This document shows, piece after piece, positions 40,253-48,132 of a stretch of DNA of 57,176 bases. Origin of the DNA: a virus; the IMG/VR virus record IMGVR_UViG_3300043446_003411, positions 1 through 57,176 of that record; one strand, 5' to 3'. Within the stretch, counting starts at the first letter, position 1; each line of letters starts with the position of its first letter. A program made the translations under genes and the position numbers. The notes beneath the pieces were generated by a model, which did no database searches, had not been told where the DNA came from, and was given only the letters and a program-made list of their open reading frames with translations.

Positions 40253-40760
40253 TTTTGTTCACTCAGTCAAGAACCGCTATCCAGATATGTTCGGTGGTCG
40301 AACGAAAGTTCTAGAGGTCGGTAGTCTCAACATCAACGGGACTATCCGCAATCTTTTTTCAACATCGTTTTATATCGGAATTGATCTTGAACTGGGCCCC
40401 GGAGTAGATTTGGCAGCGCCCGGTCATACAGTTCTTTTTGCTGACCGATTCTTTGATCTCTCAATCAGTTGCGAATGTTTTGAACATAATCCATACTGGG
40501 TTGAGACATTTTTGAATATGGTGAGAATGACAGACAAAATGGTCGTCTTTACCTGCGCAACAACAGACAGGCCGGAGCACGGAACGACGAGAACAAGCGA
40601 AGCCGAGTCCCCGTTCACAACAGGCATATGGGACTATTATCAGAACCTCACAGAAGATGATTTCAAAGAGTACATAGAACTAGAAAAGCATTTCGCTTTT
40701 TATGAATTCACTTCTAATGAAACAGCACACGATCTATATTTCTGGGGAATCAGAAAATGA
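40230..40760 (+). CDS. SAM-dependent methyltransferase
   Basis: 176 residues. LEVGSLNINGTI is the motif I loop for SAM, YIGIDLELG motif II, SCECFEHN motif with acidic strand 4. Class I fold. A GAGG lies upstream of the ATG, and the gene overlaps its neighbours by 23 and 4 bases. Between two glycosyltransferases it may methylate a sugar or a small acceptor; that is inference. Confidence 0.85.
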   Translation: MAHQAQFDFVHSVKNRYPDMFGGRTKVLEVGSLNINGTIRNLFSTSFYIGIDLELGPGVDLAAPGHTVLFADRFFDLSISCECFEHNPYWVETFLNMVRMTDKMVVFTCATTDRPEHGTTRTSEAESPFTTGIWDYYQNLTEDDFKEYIELEKHFAFYEFTSNETAHDLYFWGIRK

Positions 40761-41458
40761 AAGCGTCTATTGTTATACCCACATACGACAGCGTCCATCT
40801 AATCGAAGACTGTCTTCGGTCACTGTTGGAGCGTGTTGACGCAGAGGTAATTGTTGTTGACAACGGATCCAGAGAATACTCTACAAAAGTATTTAATGAT
40901 CAAATCATTTATCTGCGCTTCTGTGAAAACCTTGGTTTCTCTCGGGCTTGCAACATGGGCGCAAAAGTATCTTCCGGCGACATAATCATTTTTCTCAACA
41001 ATGATACGATTATCAGCAATGACTTTGTCACGCCGATCCTTAATGTTTTTGCTCATGATGACGCCGGCATTGTCGGCAGCAAATTGCTTTATGAGAACGG
41101 CGACATTCAGCATGCCGGAATTGATTTTGAGATCAGAGACGGGAACCTTGAGGGGCGAAACATTCACGAGGATATGCCGTTCGGTGAAGTGGCCGCTGTT
41201 ACAGGCGCATGTCTTGCAATCAAGAGAGACCTGTTCTTTTCTCTGAATGGTTTTGATGAGGCGTACTGGGTCGGAAACGAAGACAGCGATCTCTGCTTCA
41301 GAGCGCGAGAAGCCGGAGAGAAGGTTGTCTATCAGCCCCTGTCAGTCCTTACTCATCTTGAGAGTTGTTCGGGATCGGCTCGCTGGGTGGCCGTCACAGA
41401 GAACGTGCGGATCCTGACTGAGCGTTGGGCGAACAAGCCAGAGGTGTGGATGCTATGA
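40757..41458 (+). CDS. Family 2 glycosyltransferase
   Basis: 233 residues. MKASIVIPTYDS (strand 1), VVDNGS (35-38), FLNNDT (80-84; the DxD-like site), TGACLAIKRDLF and GNEDSDLCFRAREAG are the family 2 landmarks. It would add a sugar from a nucleotide donor. It closes the four-gene modification group, 41 bases before the tRNA cluster. Confidence 0.9.
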   Translation: MKASIVIPTYDSVHLIEDCLRSLLERVDAEVIVVDNGSREYSTKVFNDQIIYLRFCENLGFSRACNMGAKVSSGDIIIFLNNDTIISNDFVTPILNVFAHDDAGIVGSKLLYENGDIQHAGIDFEIRDGNLEGRNIHEDMPFGEVAAVTGACLAIKRDLFFSLNGFDEAYWVGNEDSDLCFRAREAGEKVVYQPLSVLTHLESCSGSARWVAVTENVRILTERWANKPEVWML

Positions 41459-41499
41459 TGAATCGTCCCCGCCCGCGAGGCGCATTTTTATAAAGACAG

Positions 41500-41582
<83 letters not shown>

Positions 41583-41583
41583 A

Positions 41584-41668
41584 GGATGGTTGGCCGAGTG
41601 GTTGAAGGCACCAGTCTTGAAAACTGGCAAGAGTAACATCTTCGGGGGTTCGAATCCCTCACCATCCG
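41584..41668 (+). tRNA. tRNA-Ser (TGA)
   Basis: Acceptor GGATGGT/ACCATCC, anticodon loop CTTGAAA between CCAGT and ACTGG, long variable arm. Reads UCA. Confidence 0.95.
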
Positions 41669-41670
41669 TT

Positions 41671-41757
41671 GGAGCGGTGGCCGAGTGGCTTAAGGTACCT
41701 CCCTGCTAAGGAGGCGTGTGGGAAACTGCACCGTTGGTTCGAATCCAACCCGTTCCG
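41671..41757 (+). tRNA. tRNA-Ser (GCT)
   Basis: Acceptor GGAGCGG/CCGTTCC (one G-U), anticodon loop CTGCTAA between CCTCC and GGAGG, long variable arm. Reads AGC/AGU. Confidence 0.95.
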
Positions 41758-41766
41758 TGATATAAT
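41758..41766 (+). promoter_or_regulatory. Extended -10 promoter for tRNA-Asn/Thr
   Basis: TGATATAAT directly after tRNA-Ser; start expected near 41773, 13 bases before tRNA-Asn. No clear -35. Confidence 0.5.
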
Positions 41767-41785
41767 GAATTCGGCACTGCTGCCA

Positions 41786-41857
41786 TGGTCGGTAGTTCAA
41801 CGGCAGAACCCCGCACTGTTAATGCGGTTGTTGCAGGTTCGAATCCTGCCCGACCAG
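41786..41857 (+). tRNA. tRNA-Asn (GTT)
   Basis: Acceptor TGGTCGG/CCGACCA, anticodon loop CTGTTAA between CCGCA and TGCGG, T-loop TTCGAAT. Confidence 0.95.
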
Positions 41858-41859
41858 TC

Positions 41860-41933
41860 GCCGGGCTAACTCAGTTGGCCAGAGTGCCTCCCTTGTAAGG
41901 AGGAAGTCGTCGGTTCGAATCCGACGCCCGGCT
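41860..41933 (+). tRNA. tRNA-Thr (TGT)
   Basis: Acceptor GCCGGGC/GCCCGGC, anticodon loop CTTGTAA between CCTCC and GGAGG. Reads ACA. Confidence 0.95.
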
Positions 41934-41934
41934 C

Positions 41935-41943
41935 TGCTATAAT
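41935..41943 (+). promoter_or_regulatory. Extended -10 of a leaderless promoter
   Basis: TGCTATAAT, then six bases, then the ATG of the deaminase at 41950, so transcription probably starts at the A of the ATG. The same form precedes the gene starting at 46308. Confidence 0.65.
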
Positions 41944-41949
41944 TTGATC

Positions 41950-42399
41950 ATGAAGGAGGATGACCTGATTGATCTTGCGCATCGAATAGCGCAGCGTTCT
42001 CCGGTCCGCCGATTTCAGACTGGCGCGGTCATTGAGAAGAACGGAGTCATTCTATCCACCGGTTGGAGCCATGCCTCTGATCGTAATATGGCATGCTATC
42101 GATCCATGCATGCGGAACTTCACGCGATATCTAGATGTGATGTGAGGGATACCGTCGGATCTACAATAGCCATTGTGACCCTATCTAGGAAATCCGGCAA
42201 CCGTACCGACGGTACCCCCTGTCTTTTCTGTCTACGGAACATTCAAAAATTCGGCATAGAGAAGATCATATGCACAACCACAGGTGGCGGATCCAAAGTC
42301 ATTTACGCAGATCTTCTGGACATGTCAAAGATATCCGATAAAATGGACATGTCCGCGAAAAAGAAATATGTTGGCCACATCCTCTCATATGCGAGTTGA
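41950..42399 (+). CDS. Deoxycytidylate/cytidine deaminase family
   Basis: 149 residues from ATG 41950. Zinc site: HAE (H54, E56) and PCLFC (C91, C94). GAVIEKNGVILSTGW is the first sheet. dCMP deaminase is the likely activity, giving dUMP for thymidylate synthesis; no nucleotide-allosteric region is obvious, so a free-base or RNA deaminase is possible. The mRNA is probably leaderless. Confidence 0.85.
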   Translation: MKEDDLIDLAHRIAQRSPVRRFQTGAVIEKNGVILSTGWSHASDRNMACYRSMHAELHAISRCDVRDTVGSTIAIVTLSRKSGNRTDGTPCLFCLRNIQKFGIEKIICTTTGGGSKVIYADLLDMSKISDKMDMSAKKKYVGHILSYAS

Positions 42400-44290
42400 G
42401 ACATTCACTCCGGAAATAGAAGACGAACTTTCCTCCCTCACTGCAGAGGCTCGAAAGAAAATTCTATTTATTGAGAACCACCCGATGATTGAGATGCACT
42501 GGTATGTCTCCGCTTTCGACAAGTCTTTCATAAAAGATTTTTCTTTCCTGAACAGTCGTCCGATCATTAATCCGTTTCAGATTCGTCGTCTTGCCGCCGA
42601 AGCGGAAAGACAGGGCTACCGAATGATCTGGTTGAGCGATCCAACCGAGGTGTTGGATTGGATCGACTCGCTTGACAACGAGCCCGACGTTCTCCTGCAG
42701 AGCGAACTTCCGGGAACAATCAGCGGCTTTCTCCCTTTTCAGATACAGGGATACAACTTTCTAAAGACGAAGCAAGCAGGGATAGCCAACTGGTCAACAG
42801 GAACGGGTAAAAGCGTTCTGGCCTGCGGTCTGGTTAAACACCATTTCGAGAACAAGAACTTTGATGTCTGTCTCTGGGTGGTAAAAACTCACAACAAGAT
42901 CAACACTCAAAGAACCATGGATCGCCTGACCGGGCTGGGCGAGCACTCAGTTGTGATTGACGGCTCTAGGAAAAAGCGCATCACTCTCTACGAGCAGGCA
43001 GAGAAGATAGACCGACCAATCATCATTCTGAACTACGAAAAGTTTCGAGATGATCCTGCAGACATATTGCGACTGATCGAAGGCAAAAGCGTATTCATTA
43101 TCTGGGATGAGATGCCGACGAAACTGAAGAACAGAGACACCAAGTTGTATCGAGCAATAGTCTCGCTGCTTTATCAGAACAAAAGCAAATTGTCTCTTGA
43201 GAAAATCAAGCCAAAGCACATCTCTCAGGTGATGCTTTCGGCAACACCAATTGAGAACTCCCCTGAGGATTTCTTCAACTGTGTTCGCCTAATGGATCCC
43301 ACCGTATTCGGAACGGTCAAGGAGTTTCATTCAAAGTATGTCGCTTCATTTAGTCGTTTCGGATGGAAACAGCCGGAGAGATGGAAGAACCTCGACCTGA
43401 TGGGCGCGAAGGCAGCGCATATGACGCATCAGGTTGACAAGAACGATAAAGACATTGCGTCTCAGTTTCCCAACGTCATTGATGAGATCGTCTATGTTGA
43501 CATGGGAGAAGGCCACAAGAGGATCTATGACCTTCTCATGGGCCAATACCAGAAAGACATGTCGCAGGATCTTGATGCGCCCAACATGCTCTCTAGAATC
43601 AATGTTGCACAGATGCTTCTCAATCACCCAAGGTCAGTTCTCATTAGCGCAGATCGCAGGGAGGATGCAATTCAATCCACCCTTGATGGGATACCAGACT
43701 TTGGGGGATCTGAGTTCGCACGTCGTCTTGTGGCGAGCGTTGGTCGAGAGGCTTTTGCCAAAACCGAATGTGAGAAACTTGATGTGCTCCAAGACATTTT
43801 GGAGTCGAATGACGGCAAGTGCATTGTGTTCACGTCCATGAATGCAACGCTCATACCGCTCATTAGTGAGGCCCTCGACAAGTGGAAGTGCGGACATGTC
43901 GTTTATCACGGTTCACTGTCAATGAAAGAAAAACAAGAAGCAGAAGACCGTTTCAAAAACGATCCAAACATTCGAGTTTTCGTATCCTCTGACGCCGGCT
44001 CTGACTCAATTAATCTAGAGATTGCGAAGACTGTTGTTCACTACGATATGCCATGGAAATGGTCAACGCTAATCCAACGACAGAATAGAGCCCACCGCAT
44101 CACATCAGAGCACGATCATGTTCGCTATTACACTCTGATGTTTTCCAACACCGTAGAAGAGCGCAAGAGAGATAAGATTCTTTTGAAGGAGAATTTTCAC
44201 GATGCCGTGCTGCGTGGATCGGTTGCAGAGATTTCTGGAGGAGCGAGACTTGGCCGCAAAGAACTTAAGTATATCTTGTTCGGCTCCTAG
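42389..44290 (+). CDS. SNF2-family DNA helicase/translocase
   Basis: 633 residues from ATG 42389. Motif I STGTGKS (136-142), II IWDEMP, III SATPIEN, and the C-terminal helicase with VFTSMN, VYHGSLS, DAGSDSINLE and motif VI QRQNRAHRI. Such ATPases move along duplex DNA; phage copies are linked to replication, repair or evading restriction. Overlaps the deaminase by 11 bases; weak ribosome site. The first ~100 residues show no known domain. Confidence 0.85.
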   Translation: MRVETFTPEIEDELSSLTAEARKKILFIENHPMIEMHWYVSAFDKSFIKDFSFLNSRPIINPFQIRRLAAEAERQGYRMIWLSDPTEVLDWIDSLDNEPDVLLQSELPGTISGFLPFQIQGYNFLKTKQAGIANWSTGTGKSVLACGLVKHHFENKNFDVCLWVVKTHNKINTQRTMDRLTGLGEHSVVIDGSRKKRITLYEQAEKIDRPIIILNYEKFRDDPADILRLIEGKSVFIIWDEMPTKLKNRDTKLYRAIVSLLYQNKSKLSLEKIKPKHISQVMLSATPIENSPEDFFNCVRLMDPTVFGTVKEFHSKYVASFSRFGWKQPERWKNLDLMGAKAAHMTHQVDKNDKDIASQFPNVIDEIVYVDMGEGHKRIYDLLMGQYQKDMSQDLDAPNMLSRINVAQMLLNHPRSVLISADRREDAIQSTLDGIPDFGGSEFARRLVASVGREAFAKTECEKLDVLQDILESNDGKCIVFTSMNATLIPLISEALDKWKCGHVVYHGSLSMKEKQEAEDRFKNDPNIRVFVSSDAGSDSINLEIAKTVVHYDMPWKWSTLIQRQNRAHRITSEHDHVRYYTLMFSNTVEERKRDKILLKENFHDAVLRGSVAEISGGARLGRKELKYILFGS

Positions 44291-44310
44291 CGCTATGCTA
44301 GGATTGAATC

Positions 44311-44384
44311 AGGCGGTGGGAGTACTGGTTGACTCATCCACTCTTATAAGGTGGACTTGCAGGGTTCGATTCCCTGACCGCCTA
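44311..44384 (+). tRNA. tRNA-Ile (TAT)
   Basis: Acceptor AGGCGGT/ACCGCCT, anticodon loop CTTATAA, T-arm CAGGG-TTCGATT-CCCTG. Reads the rare AUA codon. Confidence 0.9.
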
Positions 44385-44386
44385 CT

Positions 44387-44436
44387 TGGAAGGAAAATTG
44401 ACGCGAGATCGCGGGTTAGGCGTACCCCTCCTTCCA
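44387..44436 (+). other. Compact three-stem RNA-like element after tRNA-Ile
   Basis: TGGAAGGA (44387-44394) pairs with TCCTTCCA (44429-44436), enclosing CGCG-AGAT-CGCG and GGGT-7-base loop-ACCC. It is 50 bases long, close to the size of an arm-poor tRNA, but has no anticodon arm I could identify. The rest of the spacer to 44554 holds an A/T-rich inverted repeat CTTTTAA/TTAAAAG and no gene. Confidence 0.4.
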
Positions 44437-44554
44437 TTCATTGTCGGTGCCTTTATACTAGTCAAACGAGGTTCCGGCCCCCGGTCCTGAGCATGACTTC
44501 TAAACTGCTCAACTTTTAATACTTAGTTTCGGTTAAAAGCGGCACATAAAGAGT

Positions 44555-45025
44555 ATGAAGACATGCTCTAAGTGCAAGCAAAACTTGCCGCTAACCGAAT
44601 TTAACAAGAAGTCTAATCGCAAAGACGGGCTTCAACCTTTCTGCCGCGAATGCAATCGCGCTCGCTCCCGTCAGTACTATGCTGAGAATCGGGACAAGCA
44701 TCTTTCTGTTGTAAGCAAAAGAAAAATAGAGCAGATAGCAAAAGCAAACGCTTTTGTTGCTGACTTTCTGTCAGAGAAAAATTGTGCCGACTGCGAAGAA
44801 AAGAACATTTTGGTTTTAGAGTTTGATCATATCTTTGGTGACAAAAGAAACAATATATGCACAATGATAGGAAACGGTTATTCCGTAGACTCAATTAAAG
44901 AAGAAATAAGCAAATGCGAGGTTGTTTGCCGAAATTGCCATTCTATTCGGACTCATCGTCGCGGCAACACATTCAAGTGGCGCTACCTTCAAGAACGTGC
45001 TAGTCTCACAGAGACGGGATCGTAG
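44555..45025 (+). CDS. HNH endonuclease beside tRNA-Lys
   Basis: 156 residues. Zinc pairs CSKCK (4-8) and FCREC; the nuclease core has CADCEE, LEFDHI (HNH His) and VVCRNCHSIRTHRR. A free-standing homing-type enzyme. Its last codons overlap the first 10 bases of tRNA-Lys, and a 25-base copy of the tRNA's 3' end lies just beyond: a possible trace of how it arrived. Confidence 0.9.
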   Translation: MKTCSKCKQNLPLTEFNKKSNRKDGLQPFCRECNRARSRQYYAENRDKHLSVVSKRKIEQIAKANAFVADFLSEKNCADCEEKNILVLEFDHIFGDKRNNICTMIGNGYSVDSIKEEISKCEVVCRNCHSIRTHRRGNTFKWRYLQERASLTETGS

Positions 45026-45089
45026 CCAAGCGGTAAGGCAGCGGACTTTTAATCCGAAGATTTCGAAGGTTCGAATCCTTCCGGTCCCA
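45016..45089 (+). tRNA. tRNA-Lys (TTT)
   Basis: Acceptor GGGATCG/CGGTCCC (one G-U), anticodon loop CTTTTAA, T-arm GAAGG-TTCGAAT-CCTTC. The first anticodon-stem pair is G-A. Confidence 0.85.
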
Positions 45090-45090
45090 T

Positions 45091-45115
45091 ATGGTTCGAA
45101 TCCTTGTGGACCCAT
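45091..45115 (+). pseudogene. tRNA 3'-end remnant (tandem copy)
   Basis: This 25-base stretch matches 45066-45090, the 3' end of tRNA-Lys, at 21 of 25 positions and lies right after it. No 5' half is present. Confidence 0.7.
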
Positions 45116-45132
45116 CAAAATACGGAGCCAAC

Positions 45133-45342
45133 ATGAATTTTCTTTACTTTCTAGCGGACAACTTATTCCGCTTCAAATATCGAGATCCTTATTCTACTCA
45201 TGAGAATCGAACCTTTTGGGCTCTAGATGTTTTTGAAGAAGAGAACGAGAAGATGCGTCGTGACTTCTTTATCATGGGTTTGGTTTTCGGGGCTGTGATT
45301 TCCATTCTTCTTGTCGGAGCACTATGGCTAATCGCCCGCTAG
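45133..45342 (+). CDS. Small membrane protein (69 aa)
   Basis: From ATG 45133 (GGAG six bases upstream). A charged N-terminal part (FRFKYRDPYSTHENRTFW, FEEENEKMRRDF) is followed by one membrane segment (FIMGLVFGAVISILLVGAL) and WLIAR. Unknown role. Overlaps the following 42-aa gene by 19 bases. Confidence 0.7.
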   Translation: MNFLYFLADNLFRFKYRDPYSTHENRTFWALDVFEEENEKMRRDFFIMGLVFGAVISILLVGALWLIAR

Positions 45343-45452
45343 GAACTGAACCCTCCTTTCAAAGAGAGTTTCAGATTAATGTCGAACCCCCTCGCGAGGA
45401 AGTCTCTTTCCGCGAAAAAATAAAAGCCATCTTACGCAAGAAGAACAAATGA
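45324..45452 (+). CDS. Small basic protein (42 aa)
   Basis: ATG 45324 with GGAG five bases upstream, stop overlapping the next ATG (ATGA). Sequence begins MANRPLGTEPSF and ends in a basic helix (FREKIKAILRKKNK). Not recognised. Confidence 0.7.
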   Translation: MANRPLGTEPSFQREFQINVEPPREEVSFREKIKAILRKKNK

Positions 45453-45649
45453 CAGAAGAAGAAAAAGTCAGGCTTCTTTTTCACTGCATCCTTGAGATCG
45501 CCAAATCCTGCAAGATGCGTGGTTGTCCGCAGATCAATCCGGAGACCCCGTGCTGGTGCATGCAAGATGCTCAGACGATCTATGATGCGATGACGCTACG
45601 CGGCCTTGACCTCGTATACCTTAGGTCAGATAATGACCCTCAGACTTAA
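45449..45649 (+). CDS. Small hypothetical protein with Cys pairs (66 aa)
   Basis: Four-base overlap with the upstream gene. A helix (VRLLFHCILEIAKSC) leads to CKMRGC and PCWCM, possibly a small zinc or Fe-S site. It ends in a 29-base convergent overlap with the methyltransferase gene on the other strand. Confidence 0.65.
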   Translation: MTEEEKVRLLFHCILEIAKSCKMRGCPQINPETPCWCMQDAQTIYDAMTLRGLDLVYLRSDNDPQT

Positions 45650-46202
45650 GCGTATAATCGTACATCGCAATAGCGGATGCGCTTCCGACATTGATTGATC
45701 GCGTTGATCCAACCTGAGGGATGTAGACAATGTCGTCTGCCTGCGCGAGACTATTATTTGAGAGCCCGATCTGTTCTTGCCCAAGAACAATGATTGACTT
45801 GTCCCACCACCTATAGCCAGTTATCGGCTGGGCCTCTTCCACATTATCAATCGCGACAATACGGTGTCTCTCGTAATTTGAGAAAACCTCGTCAATGTTT
45901 TCCGCGTGGTGGATGTGTTCGTATTTGTGCGTCCCACAGGTGCCCCTGCGGTCGAATCTCTTTCGACCAACGATCCAGACGCATTTACAAAGGAACGCGT
46001 TGGAGTTCCTGACAACCGTCGCGATATTGAAATCGTAGGCGAAGTTCTCACAGACCACAACAAGTTCAGACCTCTTCTTGTCGAGGTCTGCCACGATTGC
46101 TTCGTGCTCCCAGTACTTGTAATGGTCGATGACGTTCCGCCTATCATGAGGCGAAATCTGTTCCAGTCCATCAGGGAAGTTCGGATTCAGTATCTTGGTC
46201 AC
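45621..46202 (-). CDS. SpoU/TrmH-family RNA methyltransferase
   Basis: 193 residues from GTG 46202, preceded by GGAGGAAAAGA. The SPOUT knot motifs are clear: FNIATVVRNSNAF (motif 1), IVLGQEQIGLSN (motif 2) and IPQVGSTRSINVGSASAIAMYD (motif 3). It transfers a methyl group from SAM to a ribose in tRNA or rRNA. A phage copy next to its own tRNA genes may modify those tRNAs. An in-frame start at 46235 has no ribosome site. Confidence 0.9.
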   Translation of the reverse strand: MTKILNPNFPDGLEQISPHDRRNVIDHYKYWEHEAIVADLDKKRSELVVVCENFAYDFNIATVVRNSNAFLCKCVWIVGRKRFDRRGTCGTHKYEHIHHAENIDEVFSNYERHRIVAIDNVEEAQPITGYRWWDKSIIVLGQEQIGLSNNSLAQADDIVYIPQVGSTRSINVGSASAIAMYDYTLKSEGHYLT

Positions 46203-46308
46203 TCTTTTCCTCCAACTGCTTTTGCAGCGTATCAACGACCTCTTGCAATTGCAAAATCTGCAATTGAAGTTGTCCTAGGACGAGAGCGACCCTGTCGTTT
46301 AAACTCAT
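46171..46308 (-). CDS. Small leaderless coiled-coil protein (45 aa)
   Basis: ATG 46308 lies six bases after TGCTATAAT, so its mRNA is probably leaderless. MSLNDRVALVLGQLQ then an LQxLQ-rich heptad (QILQLQEVVDTLQKQLEEK) and an acidic end. No family. Overlaps the methyltransferase start by 32 bases. Confidence 0.65.
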   Translation of the reverse strand: MSLNDRVALVLGQLQLQILQLQEVVDTLQKQLEEKSDQDTESELP

Positions 46309-46314
46309 GGTTTA

Positions 46315-46323
46315 ATTATAGCA
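46315..46323 (-). promoter_or_regulatory. Extended -10 of a leaderless promoter
   Basis: TGCTATAAT on the minus strand, six bases before ATG 46308, placed directly after the terminator of the fibre operon. Confidence 0.65.
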
Positions 46324-46357
46324 AAGAAAAAGGGCGACAGACCGAAGTCTGCCGCCC
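46322..46357 (-). terminator. Intrinsic terminator with a UUCG loop
   Basis: GGGCGGCAGAC-TTCG-GTCTGTCGCCC (11 bp, one G-U) followed by TTTTTCTTT on the minus strand; ends the tail-fibre operon. Confidence 0.95.
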
Positions 46358-46370
46358 CAGTTCTTTAGGA

Positions 46371-46700
<330 letters not shown>

Positions 46701-46728
46701 TCACTACTTATCCCGCTGGAGATGGAGA

Positions 46729-47403
46729 TTAGTGAGTGTGTGGGGTTTTGCTTGTTGCCGCGAAATCTTTGTTGATTGTTTCTTTATACTCTTGTGCAAT
46801 CGACTCAATGATCTCATACACTCGCTCCGATTCTTGCTCAATAAAGGTCTTCTCTTCTACGTCTTTTCTTGCCGGAGGATTTGCAACGAGTTCATCAATA
46901 CCCTCTTGATCGATATTTGTGGGGTTGGCAAAAACGACAGGCCAAATCATTGAGCGCATGTCTTTGCTCATCGGCGGAACCACTCCACCGCTCACAAGAT
47001 GAATTGAGCCACTTTCAAAATCAATTCCGAAATATCTTCCCAAATCTATATCTTCATTCTTGAACGGCGCATCCGAAAGGTGAGCAGCAAGGTTGTGTGC
47101 ATTGAGGGGCGTAGAGTCGCTCAAGAATCCGGTACCCATCTCTTCACTGTCAAGAATGGGCGGACGAACAAAACCGTAGTCTTCCCAAAGAGGGGGATCT
47201 GTCGGTCTCAACTCCCCTAGTTCGTTGTGATTGAAATAGATCTCATTTGTCTTATGAACTATGTCGGATGGCGAGAGAGACTCTAAGTCCCAGTCGATTG
47301 CCTCAAGAACCCGTCGTGCAAGAAACTCCGCATCCTCAGGAGAAAGACCATGGAAAGGGACGGTCCAGCCCATCAATAGAATAATTTTTTCGTTCTTTGT
47401 CAT
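46729..47403 (-). CDS. Hypothetical protein (224 aa) in the fibre region
   Basis: Not recognised. Starts MTKNEKIILLMGWTVPFHGL; mostly helical and acidic with Pro-rich turns (TDPPLWEDYGFVRPPIL), an FGIDFESGSIHLVSGG strand block near residue 125, and a His/Thr tail (TPHTH). It overlaps the DUF6065-like gene by four bases. An enzyme or assembly factor for the neighbouring fibre proteins is possible but unproven. Confidence 0.65.
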   Translation of the reverse strand: MTKNEKIILLMGWTVPFHGLSPEDAEFLARRVLEAIDWDLESLSPSDIVHKTNEIYFNHNELGELRPTDPPLWEDYGFVRPPILDSEEMGTGFLSDSTPLNAHNLAAHLSDAPFKNEDIDLGRYFGIDFESGSIHLVSGGVVPPMSKDMRSMIWPVVFANPTNIDQEGIDELVANPPARKDVEEKTFIEQESERVYEIIESIAQEYKETINKDFAATSKTPHTH

Positions 47404-48113
47404 CTGTAGTCCTTTATGGTTCTATAGTCTTTTTTGTACCTATGACCGAATCGCCGTTTGGATTTTTGCCATTGTTTTGGATCAACTGTGCTTTTCTTTT
47501 TCACTTTGTGTTCCCAATCATCTCTTTTGAATGGAACAACCTGAATGATTGGTGTGCCCATTTCAATGCTTCCCCGGAAGCCCTGACGCAAAACAAAAGG
47601 AAAATTAATTGGCTGATTGCAATATCTATCGGTGTCGACCACACCGGAAAAACATCTAAATGGCAAATCTTCATGCCACATTGGTGCTGTAAAAAGACAC
47701 GAGTAACCGGGAGGTGTTTTAATCGCCCAAGGATTATGAAATTTCCACGCAACGGGCTCCCAAGCATCGGTGTTCAGCGGCAACTGATCAATCTGTTGAA
47801 GACTGTGTGTAGAGACTTGTTTGAATATATCGGATGGCCATCTTATTGATGCGCCACCTTCAGGGTTGTCGACCACCTCAATGTCTTGAGGTAGTGTTAT
47901 TATGTATCCTGATGTCATCGCATCAAGCGCAGGCATACATTGCTTGATGGTGTGATTGTAATCACCAGTGTCGGTTACTTCTTTTGTCCCGCTCACAAAA
48001 CCGCTCTGCATCTTGTACCAGTTGGGGAGAAGCGTTTTAGCCGGCACGGGCGGATCAAAAACCCCTTCAATGCTTTTTTCAGAAGGGATGAATTGAATTA
48101 GTTTTCTTTTCAT
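47400..48113 (-). CDS. DUF6065-like protein, copy 2
   Basis: 237 residues from ATG 48113 (AAGGAAA before it; an upstream in-frame start was rejected because copy 1 begins here too). Shares with copy 1 (38811-39539) the start pattern, the WYK, CPA/CMPA, PPGYSCLF.APMW, and the G.PI.QVVPFKRDDW segments. The conserved aromatic/His residues suggest an enzyme. One copy sits with glycosyltransferases, the other with tail fibres, so action on virion surface proteins or their glycans is an inference. Confidence 0.75.
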   Translation of the reverse strand: MKRKLIQFIPSEKSIEGVFDPPVPAKTLLPNWYKMQSGFVSGTKEVTDTGDYNHTIKQCMPALDAMTSGYIITLPQDIEVVDNPEGGASIRWPSDIFKQVSTHSLQQIDQLPLNTDAWEPVAWKFHNPWAIKTPPGYSCLFTAPMWHEDLPFRCFSGVVDTDRYCNQPINFPFVLRQGFRGSIEMGTPIIQVVPFKRDDWEHKVKKKSTVDPKQWQKSKRRFGHRYKKDYRTIKDYR

Positions 48114-48132
48114 TTTCCTTATTCTAGCATAT

